DNA from: Hirudo medicinalis
Taxonomy: Eukaryota > Annelida > Clitellata > Hirudinida > Hirudinidae
Assembly (NCBI GenBank): GCA_011800805.1
Contig: MPNW01000824.1
Span: forward strand, 86,344-132,698
DNA: 46,355 bases
Direction: 5' to 3'
The notes under the pieces are model-generated. The model did not search any database. It saw only the letters and a program-made list of their open reading frames with translations, and had not been told where the DNA came from. The position numbers and the translations under genes were made by a program. Of the stretch, positions 22,701 to 33,746 are shown piece after piece. Within the stretch, counting starts at the first letter, position 1, and the number at the start of each line of letters is the position of its first letter.

Positions 22701-25700
22701 TGTTGTGATTTTAAGGAATAAATATGGCATGAAGATATTAATATTTGAAATATTATTTATGCATAATAACGAATGTGAAAGTTCAAACCAATAAACATCC
22801 AACAGGGAAATTTGAGCCTGCAAAAGTTCTGGTTTTACATTCAAACTACGTTGCACACAATGGAAGTCCTGTCGTCCGTCGTCTCTTCCATCCACGATGT
22901 TGTTTTAAGTTTATTCTCGATTTTCATTTATCTGTTATCACTTTTTGGGCAGTTAAGTGATATCAAAAAATTTAAATTGCATTCTAGTTGAATTACAATT
23001 CAATACTTCTCATATTTCACAACTTATTGAATTTGTAATATAATGCCTTACATTGTCTAAAATGTTATGTTGGTGTGATTATGTAACTATTTCAAGAATT
23101 ATTTTGAATTCTACATCAGAACTGCAGGGGGGGAACGGTTCTGTCGGTGCTTCACGAGAAGACCCTCTCCACCACCGGGTACCACGTAAACAACTCTCGC
23201 CAGACTGTTTAAATGTTTATTTGAGCAAATAAGTTGGCTTAATAGATTGATTGGTGTCTGCTTGATTGGTTTCTGTCGAAATAATTAACGGTTGAATATT
23301 TCCTTCATTTCGTGCAGAGACGTCAAGTCCCAAAAACTCTGTTTCCATCTGACTGAAGCTGTGAGTTTTCAATTTCAGTGCTTTTTGTTGCAAAAGAAAA
23401 TTTTGTTTGGAAGCAGCGCATGATGTTCTGACGGTTCTTTATTTCAGGCTTCCGTGCCATATTTTGAAATCCTTGAGAATTGGATTTACAAGGGCATCAT
23501 CTCCGATCCTTACTTCGAGGTGACCTTTCAACTTACGATCGATTAGCTGCCACGAAAAGTGCAACTCGTGCCTGCGTTAAAATGCGGTTCCTGTTTTAAA
23601 GATTTGCCTGTTTAATTCCAGTTCATGGTGGTGGAAAACGACGACATTCACAAGGAAACGCTCGGAGAAGATTTCAACGATGCATATCCTTTGAAATCCG
23701 ATTAACAGACGAGCGAGCAGGTCGGCCGAACGGGTTACGTTCCTACATGCGCCGGTAATGGCGACGGTCGCCACTTTGTGTTCGAAACCCGGCCCGCACT
23801 GCTGCCCTTGGGAAAGAGCACTAGATGAATGGTTAACGAAACGTGCCTCTGATGCTATGCAAATGGTGCTACGTAAATGAACATTTACATTAAAAAACTA
23901 TTTTGAAATGTTAAGTAAGTTGTGCAGATCAGTTTAATTGCTGACTTCTTTGAAATCAAGGACTTCCTAAAAGTATGCTGATTTGTGCATTTGTTTAAAA
24001 AAAGTCCTTTCATTCATTTGTTCCTTCACTCGATCATGTTTTCAATTGAACACCTACTGGGAGAACAAGTACACCTTGAAGTTGGAAAACACACCTGTTT
24101 TTCTGCAGAAGGTTTCCACAAAAATTCTCAAAACTGGAAAATATCTCAATGTCATCAGAGAATGTGGTTGGTGGAGATCTCTTGCAAAACTATTATTTTG
24201 TTATTCAGTTATAACCGCTGTTCTTTTAAGAGAAGCTATTCTGACTTGTGAATCGTAATTTCCTGACTTGAATAAATATATTGGAAAAATGTCCAAAAGT
24301 CTATTGAAAGCACAGTTTTGAATGAAATGTGTGGCTGTGGGTTTATTTTTTTTTTTCAATCGTTCGTCAGGAAGAGACGTCTGCTGTCCTTCAGCCGAAC
24401 CTCTGGAGTACAACTCGAACGAGAACCAGTTCATTGATAAAATAGAGAGCACCATGCAGTACGCAAGTTCGCTCCTGCTCGACGTCCTCATGAGAGAAAT
24501 GGATCTCATGACGAGACTCAGGTTCGCATCTTGGATCTCATTAGTTGTCGCTTTTAAGTTTTTGTGGATTTCATGTTATTCTAGTCCAAATTTTCTGTAA
24601 AATTTATGATTTATTAAAAACTTGTTGCTGCTACTGATTATCTTATTTTTTAGTTGCATATAATGTGAATTATACAATTTTACAAGTTTCTTTAGTATTT
24701 TTAATATGGTCCTCGTGTTCTTCAGGTCCATCAAGCATTACTTTTTCCTCGACAAAGGAGACTTCATCGTTCAGTTCATGGACATGGCCAAACACGAGAT
24801 GAAAAAGGGAATGGAGGGTGAGGACCGATTTGTAGTTTCTAATTGTTGATCTAAAAGTCGATGATAGTTTCTCATTGTTAATATAAAAGTCGATGATACA
24901 TCACAAGAGTGATTAACTTACATTGTTGTGTTTGAGCATTAAAATGTTATCCAGTGGAACCGAGTGTTTCGCAAATATTTTGAGTGCCTCGTGTAGTGGA
25001 ATTGGCCATGAAGACGTTGCAAACACCAGATGGTTCGTGAGGCCCCCTACGGTGCGGGCCAGGTCGTGAATGCAACACGTCACGACATTATTGAGCGTAA
25101 CTAATGAAGATGTTAAAATTATGCATTCGCTCAGACATCCACCTCCCGAGGCTCGAAACGTTGATCGAACTTGCACTGAGGACCAGTACGGCCAATGCAG
25201 ACCCTTACAAGGACGACCTCAAGTAATGAATATTCGCTCGTCATAAATTATTATAATTGTTCGTAACAATATAAACGTCGGTTCATTCAATGATAATTTT
25301 TTAGACGAGGATCTGCTAATGTCATATATCATATGTCATATATCTGCTTTTGAAACTGGCATCAGAGATTGTAATAATTAAGCTGAAATCTTTCATAAAT
25401 TTCTCGTCGGTGTTTAGCGACAGACTTGCACGCATTCCTTATCCTCGAATCAAATAAAATATTACATTTTTAATTATTAAAATAAATTTACAATAACATT
25501 ATATTGTAGGGTTGATCTCCTGCCAATCGACCTAGTGAGTCAACTCTTCAAAATATTGTCCATCGAGACCAAGCAAGAAAAAGGTGATTTTTTTTCTTCT
25601 AGGCTCTACCGGAGAATTGCGATAAATCAGATGTTTATTTGTTGGATAGAAATGCTAACATTCTTTCGAAGGGATGGTGATGAAACTTATTAGTGTTATT

Positions 25701-27532
25701 TGCATATTTTATCCATTCTAAGACTTCAAACTTGTCGACTACAATCTCTCTGGCTTGGAATCGTTCACGTTCGATTACGTCGTCAGGTGGCCTGTCTCTT
25801 TGGTTCTCAACAGAAAGGTTTCTTTTATTTACTTTTTCATAAAAATAAATACATTTCAGTAAAAGCGTCGATTTATTTCATTGATGATTGGTAACTAATA
25901 ATTCTCGTCGGCTGCTTTGTAACATGACGAGCAGCATTGCGACCGATGCGATACTGACGAGCATCCAAACTTTAAAACCACTTCAATTAAATGAGAGTTG
26001 TTTTGTATTCTGCTCATTCTGTGACATTTTCATTCATTTGGAGGTGTTTTCTACAACAACATTCTCTATCATGATGTTCGATTAACTAATTTCAATGCTT
26101 TCCGAGGTTCGATGTTCAATTAACTTTGAATTTTCACAGTCTTTGGCCAAATACCAGATCCTATTTCGTCATCTTTTTTATTGCAAATATGTCGAGAGAC
26201 AACTGTGCAAGTTTGTATTGTTATTTGTCCTATGTTTTACAAAAAATATTTATTTATGAATTAATTAAAGAGGAATCTCTGCAGAGAAATTGTAGATTAA
26301 TTGTTAGATTAATTTCTAAATAATAATCATAAAGTGACATTTAATTTTTCCTTAAATAATCCTTCAATTCATAAAAATGTTGGATTCCTTGAATATTTCC
26401 ATTACAAATAACCTTAAAATTGTTTGCCTCAGTGTGTGGGTGAGGGACAAATCTTTGAAAAAATTAGTGCCCAACATGGCCCTCGGTTCCCGGGCTTATG
26501 CCCTCAGACAGAGAATGCTGAACTTTGTGCAGAACTTTGAATATTATTTCATGCTTGAAGTGATCGAACCATACTGGCAACTCTTTGAACTAAACATGTC
26601 AAAGGTCAGTCATTATCATTTGCCTCTGGCCATCTAAATTTGCTTTGAGACATCTAAAACCAAATCTAGCTAATGCACCACTTTAAGTCCCAGAAAAATT
26701 CACGTGTCATTTCTGTTGTGTTACTTTTAGGTGACGAATGTTGACGAAGTTCTTAAACATCACGAAGAGTTGCTGAACAACTGCTTGAAGGATTCCATGT
26801 TGACAAATGTCTCAGTCCTCAAAACTTTGCACAAACTGATGATGACTTGTGTCTCTTTCCACAATTTCATGCAGGTATTTGCTTCGAAAATCCGTAACAG
26901 GTTTCGATTTTTAAATCTCGATTCAGAACTATTACAAACCACTTTTCAGAAACTGAGTGCAGGCTTCAGACCCCCGAAGTCTCTCAAACACTACTCTTCG
27001 GCTTCGTCGCCTCCGACCGCCGAACACAAGAAGATCGCACTCGAGGCAAAATGCTTTTACAATTTTATGATTCATTCGACCGAGCGTTAACGAGATCGTT
27101 CGTGAACGTCGCGTGCTCGTGTCGCACCAAGTTTACATTTTGCGATAAAAGAAATGCCAATTTTAACGTCAGCGGTGAGAACCGAATACAACCGACATTT
27201 CAGACCCTCTCAGAGCACATTGACGACGTGTTGCACAGCGAGAGCTACGAAAAGAGCATATCAATAATCGAAAAGGATTTTGCAAGAGAATTTGTCAGCC
27301 TTCAGGACAAGATAATCAAACTCGGTGAAAATAGTTCTGACCACAAACTCAGGAACATAATTCTTAGGTTAGTTGTCAAAATTGTTGCATCAATTTCTTG
27401 CTCAAATGATCATAATTGACCTATGTCAGACTGGACTTAAATGGCTTCTACAAGCAACAGCTGGAAAAGATTGCATCGGACAGCAACAGGACTCCATCAT
27501 TCAAAATATTTCCAAGCATGAGTTCTGCCTGA
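19758..27532 (+). CDS. TUBGCP2: Gamma-tubulin complex component 2 (GCP2)
   Basis: Exons: 19758-19813, 19902-19980, 20150-20241, 20368-20425, 21000-21110, 21170-21269, 21485-21567, 21692-21769, 21987-22068, 22231-22308, 22390-22457, 22570-22614, 22806-22898, 23128-23178, 23318-23360, 23448-23519, 23622-23683, 24054-24166, 24371-24521, 24726-24817, 25135-25222, 25510-25583, 25723-25817, 26140-26210, 26433-26604, 26731-26874, 26950-27045, 27204-27367, 27430-27532; about 870 residues (human about 900). Diagnostic blocks: NELKSKK near the N-terminus, PTFPDWIHQRP, SLQKFWFYIQ, PYFEILENWIYKGII, ILKTGKYLNVIRECG, DKGDFIVQFMD, TSTANADPYKDDLK, LSIETKQEK, FTFDYVVRWPVSLVLNR, ILFRHLFYCKYVERQLC, ALRQRMLNFVQNFEYY, CLKDSMLTN, LDLNGFYKQQLE. 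The two GCP (GRIP) domains bind neighbouring GCPs and gamma-tubulin in the microtubule-nucleating complex. All junctions are in phase except exon 13 to 14. Intron 17 is AT-AC and intron 27 is GC-AG. Exon 8's acceptor may be 21700/21701 instead. Confidence 0.95.
23684..24053 (+). other. U12-type AT-AC intron in TUBGCP2
   Basis: 370-nt intron starting ATATCCTTT, an exact match to the U12 5' splice site of the AT-AC class, and ending AC. TTCCTTCAC at 24021-24029 matches the U12 branch-point consensus TTCCTTRAC at all but one position, 25 nt from the end. Removing exactly this interval keeps phase and restores DFNDAYWENKY, aligned to human DYNDKYWDQRY. No GT-AG alternative gives that join. Confidence 0.85.
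27046..27203 (+). other. GC-AG intron in TUBGCP2
   Basis: Exon 27 ends GAG and is followed by GCAAAA with no usable GT nearby. The acceptor is TTTCAG at 27203. A GC donor gives the in-phase join KKIALE-TLSEHIDDV, aligned gaplessly to the human KELARKHLAEHADTV region. Confidence 0.8.
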
Positions 27533-27607
27533 AAATGAGTTGGACACTCAGAAGTTCCTGTTTTTTTTTACACTGCTTGTACCTGTGATGAGACAAACTA
27601 AATCAAA

Positions 27608-27613
27608 AATAAA
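27608..27613 (+). terminator. Poly(A) signal AATAAA of TUBGCP2
   Basis: AATAAA 76 bases after the stop codon. Confidence 0.8.
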
Positions 27614-27652
27614 GCTCTTGTATTAGAACCAACTGCATTAGTAATACCAGTC

Positions 27653-27731
27653 TTTATTGTAAGCTTTATGTGAAATTAACAATTTCTCAACAATGTACGA
27701 GGACGAACATAACACAAGCAAGATTTTTATT
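27653..27731 (-). terminator. Two poly(A) signals of the C6orf120 homologue
   Basis: Minus-strand AATAAA at 27726-27731 and 27653-27658, 190 and 260 bases past the stop. The distal one lies 40 bases from the TUBGCP2 signal on the other strand. Confidence 0.6.
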
Positions 27732-27918
27732 ACAAGAAAGAAGGCACTGTCTTCTATCGAGATTAGGCAGAAAACTTCATCAACTCTGGAACATTTCCTA
27801 GTTGGATGAGAATGAATGTTTACAATGACGTTCAATTTAAGAGAAAATAATACAGTTCTTGCTTGATAAAATGGTATGACAGCATGATGAGCTCGATAAC
27901 TAGAGATGATGTATCATG

Positions 27919-28398
27919 TCAAACTAGTATATCGACAATCAGCTTCAGAACTCCCAAGAAAATCTCCCAAAGTAGGGATGGTTTGTTTGATTCCTCATAA
28001 TCTTGGTTCTCTTCATCTCCATTATCATCCCCTGAGGCAAAAACCAGCAATTCAAATTCGTTATCCTGAGCATAGGGATAGCCAAAAACTCCAATTCCGA
28101 CTGGGCGCTTCATATCCTGAGGGATGTCTATCACATCTTCGCCACATGTTGCACTCTTGAGTTCGTAATTGTTGTAGTCGGGGTATAGAGTAAGGCTCGA
28201 TGCATAAATATCAGTGTCTCCTTCTACTGTATTAAGCACAACTTTTATGGCACCATTTTTGTGCAACTTGAAGTAGGTGAAGTTGCTGGCGCCAACGGTG
28301 CTGGTCGTCGAATAAACAAGATGTAGTTGTGGTGTCGCAAGGTTTTGCTCAGAGGCGCAGTTGATGAAGAGAAAAATTGTTGGGAGGAGGAATTTCAT
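27919..28398 (-). CDS. UPF0669 / C6orf120 homologue, secreted or luminal protein
   Basis: 159 residues from the ATG at 28396-28398, uninterrupted. It begins with a signal peptide (MKFLLPTIFLFINCASEQ). The conserved core matches human C6orf120 as I remember it: an N-glycosylation sequon NFTYFKL (human NYSYLRL), GDTDIYASSLTLYP, YELKSATCGEDV and RPVGIGVFGYP. It is followed by an acidic stretch and a hydrophobic C-terminal helix LLWEIFLGVLKLIVDIL (human VLWTILISILKLVLEIL). The reading frame is open for 33 further codons upstream, but the signal peptide marks the real start. Function is poorly defined in any species. It is convergent with TUBGCP2 and tandem with GET4. Confidence 0.93.
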   Translation of the reverse strand: MKFLLPTIFLFINCASEQNLATPQLHLVYSTTSTVGASNFTYFKLHKNGAIKVVLNTVEGDTDIYASSLTLYPDYNNYELKSATCGEDVIDIPQDMKRPVGIGVFGYPYAQDNEFELLVFASGDDNGDEENQDYEESNKPSLLWEIFLGVLKLIVDILV

Positions 28399-29066
28399 CG
28401 ATCCAGACTCCTTTGTACGAAAACTTATAACTTTCGTATTTGAAAACGAAATATATTTGCTGACGAAATCAAATGTTTCTAAATTTAGGACAGTCACTGA
28501 TCGACATATTTGTCCGAACGACCGTGCGGAACGAATCCAGCAGTCGGTGTCAAAGTAAACAACGCCCCGAAATAATCCAATATCACCCTATTTTGAAGTT
28601 CTTTGTTATGAGGAATCAAAGGAGCCGTTTCTTACAGCTGAATATATGGTTATTTTAAAATGGAAAATTATTCACAGAGTTCAGAAATGCAAGAATAATA
28701 CCAGTGTTAGGTAAGTCAAACTCACTCTGATGCTTCATTATGAACACTTGTCGACCACCGCCCGTTTGGTACATCCTACATGTCGCATTTTACCAGCTAA
28801 TGATTGGTTAATGCCAAGCTTTTCCATTGAGCCCCGAACCCGAAATCCCAGATACGAGGCCACTCACCCGCAACCATCAAATTAAAGAAAACCGCAGCCG
28901 AAAGTGCGCGAATGCCATTCGACGAGTCACAGAAAAGCTTTGGCAACTAACAATTTGCTCTATCCCCTGCCTAATAAGTCAATTACGACAACTATGACGC
29001 GCTAAAAAAATTTACAAGCTTTCATTTTGGGTTTTGTTAAATGAAGCAATTTAACACTAATGTGAT
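28399..29066. other. Spacer between C6orf120 homologue and GET4
   Basis: Contains the C6orf120 5' UTR and promoter (minus strand) and the GET4 3' UTR. No other gene seen. Confidence 0.5.
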
Positions 29067-30810
29067 TTAATCAAGTTCTACAGGAAGAAGTTTCATCCTT
29101 TCCTCGTCGTCACTATCATTTCGTAAAAGCTCTGGCATGATGTTGCCTAGCAAAAAGAAGAATTTGACTATTGAAACATAATTCTAAACAAACCATAAGA
29201 AACCAAGAACCAACCAAGGATGCCAAAATTATTCATTTGAGGAGGAAGTGGTACATTGAAAAACAATTGAGCAATCTTTGCCAGATACTGAAGCAACAAA
29301 ACAATTGTAGTCAAAGGGATTTGAAGAAATTGTAATAAAGAAATGCTCACGTCATGGTAACTTGGATCTCTCTTGAGAGAATAGTCATACTGCTCGCAAA
29401 GCACAGTGAACACAGTCAGATTTCCCCTAAATGAAAGAATCATTACCTTAAGAAAAAATGAATCATGCAGCCCCAGGATGGGGTTAGCCCATGATGTTGG
29501 GTAGTTAATAATAAATAACAATCAAACCTGTCAACAGCCAAAAGGAGTAACCACAAGAAGTTCAGAAGTGGTCTGATGTAAGGGGGACCCGGCTCAACTT
29601 GTGGGTGTCGAGATGTGTACTTGTTGAAGCATATCTCTGCAGTATTCCTATTTTGCATACACAGGAACCTGAAGCAGAGGAATATGAAATAATAGAAGAG
29701 TTTATTTATAAGCTTATTAAGAGTTTAAAATTTACAGAAAAAAATTACAAACTGGAGAACAGCTTGAGCAATGAAGAGATCCACCTCATTTGGGAAGCCA
29801 CAGGTGATCTGATACTCAATCAGCATGGCAGCACAGGCTTCACCTTCCTGAGATCTGACCAGATGATGACGGGCCTGTACATAGTCTTTTTCTGCAAATA
29901 AATGGTTTGAAATAAAACAGCCGGAATGGTTTTTTAAGATCACATTAATTTACCATGCCAGTAAGTGATGCCAAATTCTCCGTGAAGAATGGCGCTGCCA
30001 GATATGGGTTTCGGTGCACTCTCAGCCGAAGAAGGTGTAGGAGGGGAGAACTTTTTAGACCAATTCATAGCAGCTCCTACAAATTTTGGCCTCTCAATGT
30101 GACCAGGAGCTATCATCTGATGCAGCTTTGACACCCGGGCTTAAAATAGAGAAAACCATAAAAGCAACGACACAAATTATTAGAGAAACTTACTTTATCC
30201 TAGACTAAAAATTAATTCACAAATCAAACCTATGTTTTCGCTGTTTGCTAAGGCATTGGACTTTTCAAGTAGTTCAATTACAATCAGAGCCAGATCGGTA
30301 GCACTTGACATCTAAAAATAGAATAAATATGCCTACAATTAAACAAACTAGTTCGAGATGAATTAGATAATGGAATTAAAAGAAATGGCAACAAATCAAG
30401 AAAAACAACATAAGATTCTGTAGATGAAAATGTTAAAGTGTAGAAGTAGCATTAGAAGTTGTAATTAAAATGGAAAAAGTCCTTAAAAGGCCCAAATTAA
30501 AAGAATAACCATGAACCAACAAACCTGCTTGGCCTTGAATAACTCTAGGGCACCGTCCATCACAACATCAATCGCTTCATTATATTTGAGTTGCCCACAC
30601 AATCTGCATTTCACATACATGTAATGGTTAAATTAATGTAACTAACGAAATGTATGAAATAAATTAAGCTAGAAGAAACGTAAAAGTAGCACTATACCTA
30701 AAGTGTAAAGTTTTATATAGCTGATGCGCCTCGTAAAACTCTCCATTTAAGAGCTTCTGTTGGATTTTTGCCTTTAATTTGGAAAATTTATCTACTTCGA
30801 GAGACGCCAT
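29067..30810 (-). CDS. GET4: GET4 / TRC35, guided entry of tail-anchored proteins factor
   Basis: Nine exons on the minus strand, all in phase: 30698-30810, 30525-30603, 30230-30311, 29954-30139, 29753-29891, 29528-29668, 29351-29426, 29215-29287, 29067-29146; 322 residues (human 327). It starts [15 protein letters not shown] with [16 protein letters not shown] (human GDYYEAHQMYRTLFFR). Later blocks are [63 protein letters not shown] and [12 protein letters not shown], closing PVELD like the human protein. GET4 is an alpha-helical repeat scaffold that, with UBL4A and BAG6, passes tail-anchored proteins to the TRC40/GET3 ATPase in the cytosol. It is divergent from the nucleolin-like gene. Confidence 0.96.
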
Positions 30811-31369
30811 TGTTGCGCTTGCTCCAACGTGAACGTTCGCAATATGTTTTTGTTTAGTTTCCTGAAAACACGTAGGCTACAGTTTCGGTAACAAAGTTAT
30901 AAACTCCACATGAATTAAAACATACAATAGCATCTACATTTATTAAACTACACCAATTTTAATAAAATTAGTTTAGGTTCTTTTGCGTGCTGAAATAATT
31001 ACATACAAAAATTTAATTTAGAAATAATAATATCCCCTATACACAAAACTTTTTTTTAACAAAAAATTATTGTATCGATACTTTGTATTTTGAGTGATAT
31101 TAGAATATGCAGGAACACGCCATGGTTTGTTAATAAGCTGTTTTATTTGGATTTTTATTATTTCAGTATACACTTATAATTAACTTTTGTCTGTAAGATA
31201 CTAAGAGAATAATTTTGCCTAATGAAAAATTAAAGCAATGAAACAAATTAATAAAAAAATATATTAAGACCTAAGTTTATCACACTGTGAAAATCTTGGG
31301 AATGTTTAATTATGATGCTCAAGGATATAATCTTGTTTCATCAACGTTTTTGAAACATTATAGTCTGGC
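30811..31369. promoter_or_regulatory. Shared divergent promoter region of GET4 and the nucleolin-like gene
   Basis: 559 bases between the two start codons, facing apart. AT-rich with no TATA/CCAAT arrangement I can defend; bidirectional activity is inferred from layout only. Confidence 0.4.
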
Positions 31370-32930
31370 ATGAACTTATTTACCCAGGAAAAAAAAGTAC
31401 ACAAGAAAAAAGTTGCAGCAAAGTTGACACCCATGAAAATGGAAAGTGTCATAAAAATTAAGAACTCTGTGGAACCAAATAGTCAAAATGCTAAACGTGG
31501 AAAAAAGAGAAAGCTTGAAGAAATACAAGTAGCAGGTTTTAGTGAATTTGTTCGCATTTAAAATATTGTAATTATTCATTAATTCATGTTGTAACTTTTG
31601 TTTTGCAGCTAAAGATAACCTGGTGCTCGCTTTCCACTTTTCTGATCCCACCGATACAAACCAGATACGAAAATTTTTAAACGCTAGTGAAATTCTGTTC
31701 AAAGACATGACATTTTTTAGCAAAAAAAGGTTTGTCTTTATTATTATTGCTGAATCTGAAAATGGTTTATTGATTTATAAATGTGCAGGATATGCTATGT
31801 TGAGGTTGCCAACAAGGAGATGCTTTCAAAAGCCCTAAATCTGAGTGGGAGTGAAATATCTGGTGTCTCTGTTCTAATCCATGAGGCCCAATACAAGCCT
31901 GCTGGGCCTTATCTTTGTAAGAGGATGAAACTTGATGGTGACTACAATTTAAATTGAACTGAAAGTTTATTAGTGAATTATTAATTATTACTGAATTTTC
32001 ATTTGATGCAGCTTCAACCAATGATAGAAGACTTATCTTGAAAAACCTCCCCCATAATTTATCCATTGATGAGTTGAGGAAACACTTTTCAACAGCAGTT
32101 GCAATGAAACTTCCTCGAGAACCCGATAACACAAAGAGGTTTAAAAGGTTGGGAATGAAAATCGCTACAATTATATAATTATACACATCATATTTTTCAC
32201 ACAAGCTTTATATTCGTATCAAAGTTTGTTTTGGGATGTTTGTGAATGTTGAGAATTTTGACTGGTATACAAACTTATAACTATTTAGCTATGGGTTCCT
32301 TGAGTTCCAAGATGGAGAAGCAGCAAACAGAATTTATGAGAAGATGCAGGGTCTGATTATCAATGGTTGTGCTATAAAATTGGACAAAATTCTTGACAAA
32401 GAGCAGCTTCCAAAAACTGCTGAAGGTGACAAAGGTGAGGCAGAGAGAACTAGTCAAAAAGTATTATGATTTAATTTCCATGTTTTGTTTGAGTTAATTT
32501 AACTTTAAAACTTTTTTAACTTAAAATAATCTTCTCTTCCAGTGTCTACATGTCTTTTAGTGAAGCAGCTTCCGTTCGTTGCAACAAGTGAAATGCTCAA
32601 GAGTGTATTTCCAGAGTCTAAGGGTATCAGAGTCATTCATGATCCAAAAACAAAGAAGTCAAGGGGGTTCGTAAAACAATTTCTCGAATTACATTATGTG
32701 CATTGTGAAACGGGCATCTCACCAAGCCTCCCGGTTTTAGGTTCGCTTTTGTCGAGTTCAACAACACTGAGGATGCACAACAAGCCATGAGTATGATGCA
32801 GGGTAAAGAGTTTCAAGGAAGAAGGATGGACATTTCAGTGGCCAATAAGAAGAGGAGGACTGCCAGAAAGGCACGTCAAACAAGCAACAGCAAACCAGAA
32901 GAAATCACCTCCCCAGAATCTGTGGAATGA
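31370..32930 (+). CDS. Nucleolin-like RNA-binding protein with three RRMs
   Basis: Seven exons: 31370-31535, 31609-31729, 31789-31937, 32012-32147 (or 32138), 32289-32434, 32543-32666, 32741-32930; about 343 residues. A short Lys-rich N-terminus (EKKVHKKK, KRGKKRK) resembles a nuclear/nucleolar signal. RRM1 spans NLVLAFHF to ICYVEVANKE and SGVSVLIHEA. RRM2 spans LILKNLPHNLSIDELRKHF to YGFLEF and GCAIKLDK. RRM3 spans CLLVKQLPFVATSEML to GFAFVEFNNTEDAQQAM and RRMDISVA. RRM1-RRM3 align best with nucleolin's (for example KALNLSGSEISG with KALELTGLKVFG). The long acidic N-terminal region, fourth RRM and RGG tail of nucleolin are absent; the protein ends with a short basic then Glu-containing tail. 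It probably binds pre-rRNA or mRNA in the nucleus. It could also be another small multi-RRM nuclear protein. Confidence 0.88.
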
Positions 32931-33338
32931 CCTTTTTGAAATAATATACCTTGTACATGAAAAGTATCGCTTGTTTTGTGATGGTTATTGACCCCAAAAC
33001 TATAAGCAAGAATTTTTGCTCTGCATCCACAACACATAGGCAGCACTTAAGGCGATTGAAACTTTAGATTATGACAGCTCGCCAGTGCTGCGCTGATACC
33101 AACATAGTTCGGTGACATCAGACCTCGATGGTGATTGGATGCACGACAATTTTCCAATTTCAGCACAATTCAAGCGACATTAAGCCATATACTGTGCCCA
33201 AATGATAAGTACAAGTGCAACGAGGACACGCTCACGCCCACAATCGGATCAAGGATAACTTGAATCCCCAAAGCTACTTAGGCCCCATGCAGAAACTTCC
33301 AGAGTTGCTAGTCAGAAAAAGACAAACAAGTATTGCTT

Positions 33339-33344
33339 TTTATT
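33339..33344 (-). terminator. Poly(A) signal AATAAA of the Y-box gene
   Basis: Minus-strand AATAAA about 400 bases past the Y-box stop. The interval 33345-33746 would then be its 3' UTR. Confidence 0.5.
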
Positions 33345-33746
33345 AGATCTTAACTTGAGACAACCCGGATGGTGGCAACCAAATCCATAATATAATCTCA
33401 ATCCTCCATCAAAATTCAAAATACGATATCTTCCGAAGTAGAGACATAATATTTAAAAACAACAGTAATACTATCATGCTGCCCCAAAACATGATTAAAA
33501 GACTTTTGTCTGAGATGGTCCGATTGGGGAACCACTTACGAACATAAAATAGCTGCACAAAATGCAAGGCAGCCACCTGGTGAAATCGAACTTACTGAAA
33601 TTTAGTTATAACTTGCTCCTGGATAAAATGCATTATTGGAGTGGATGCAATCCCATGCAGACATTTGGATAATCAGTAAAAGATTTGCCACAAGTTCCGC
33701 TGAAATACGAGGGTCGCAGAAGACGACCCACGGGATGTCAATTGTT

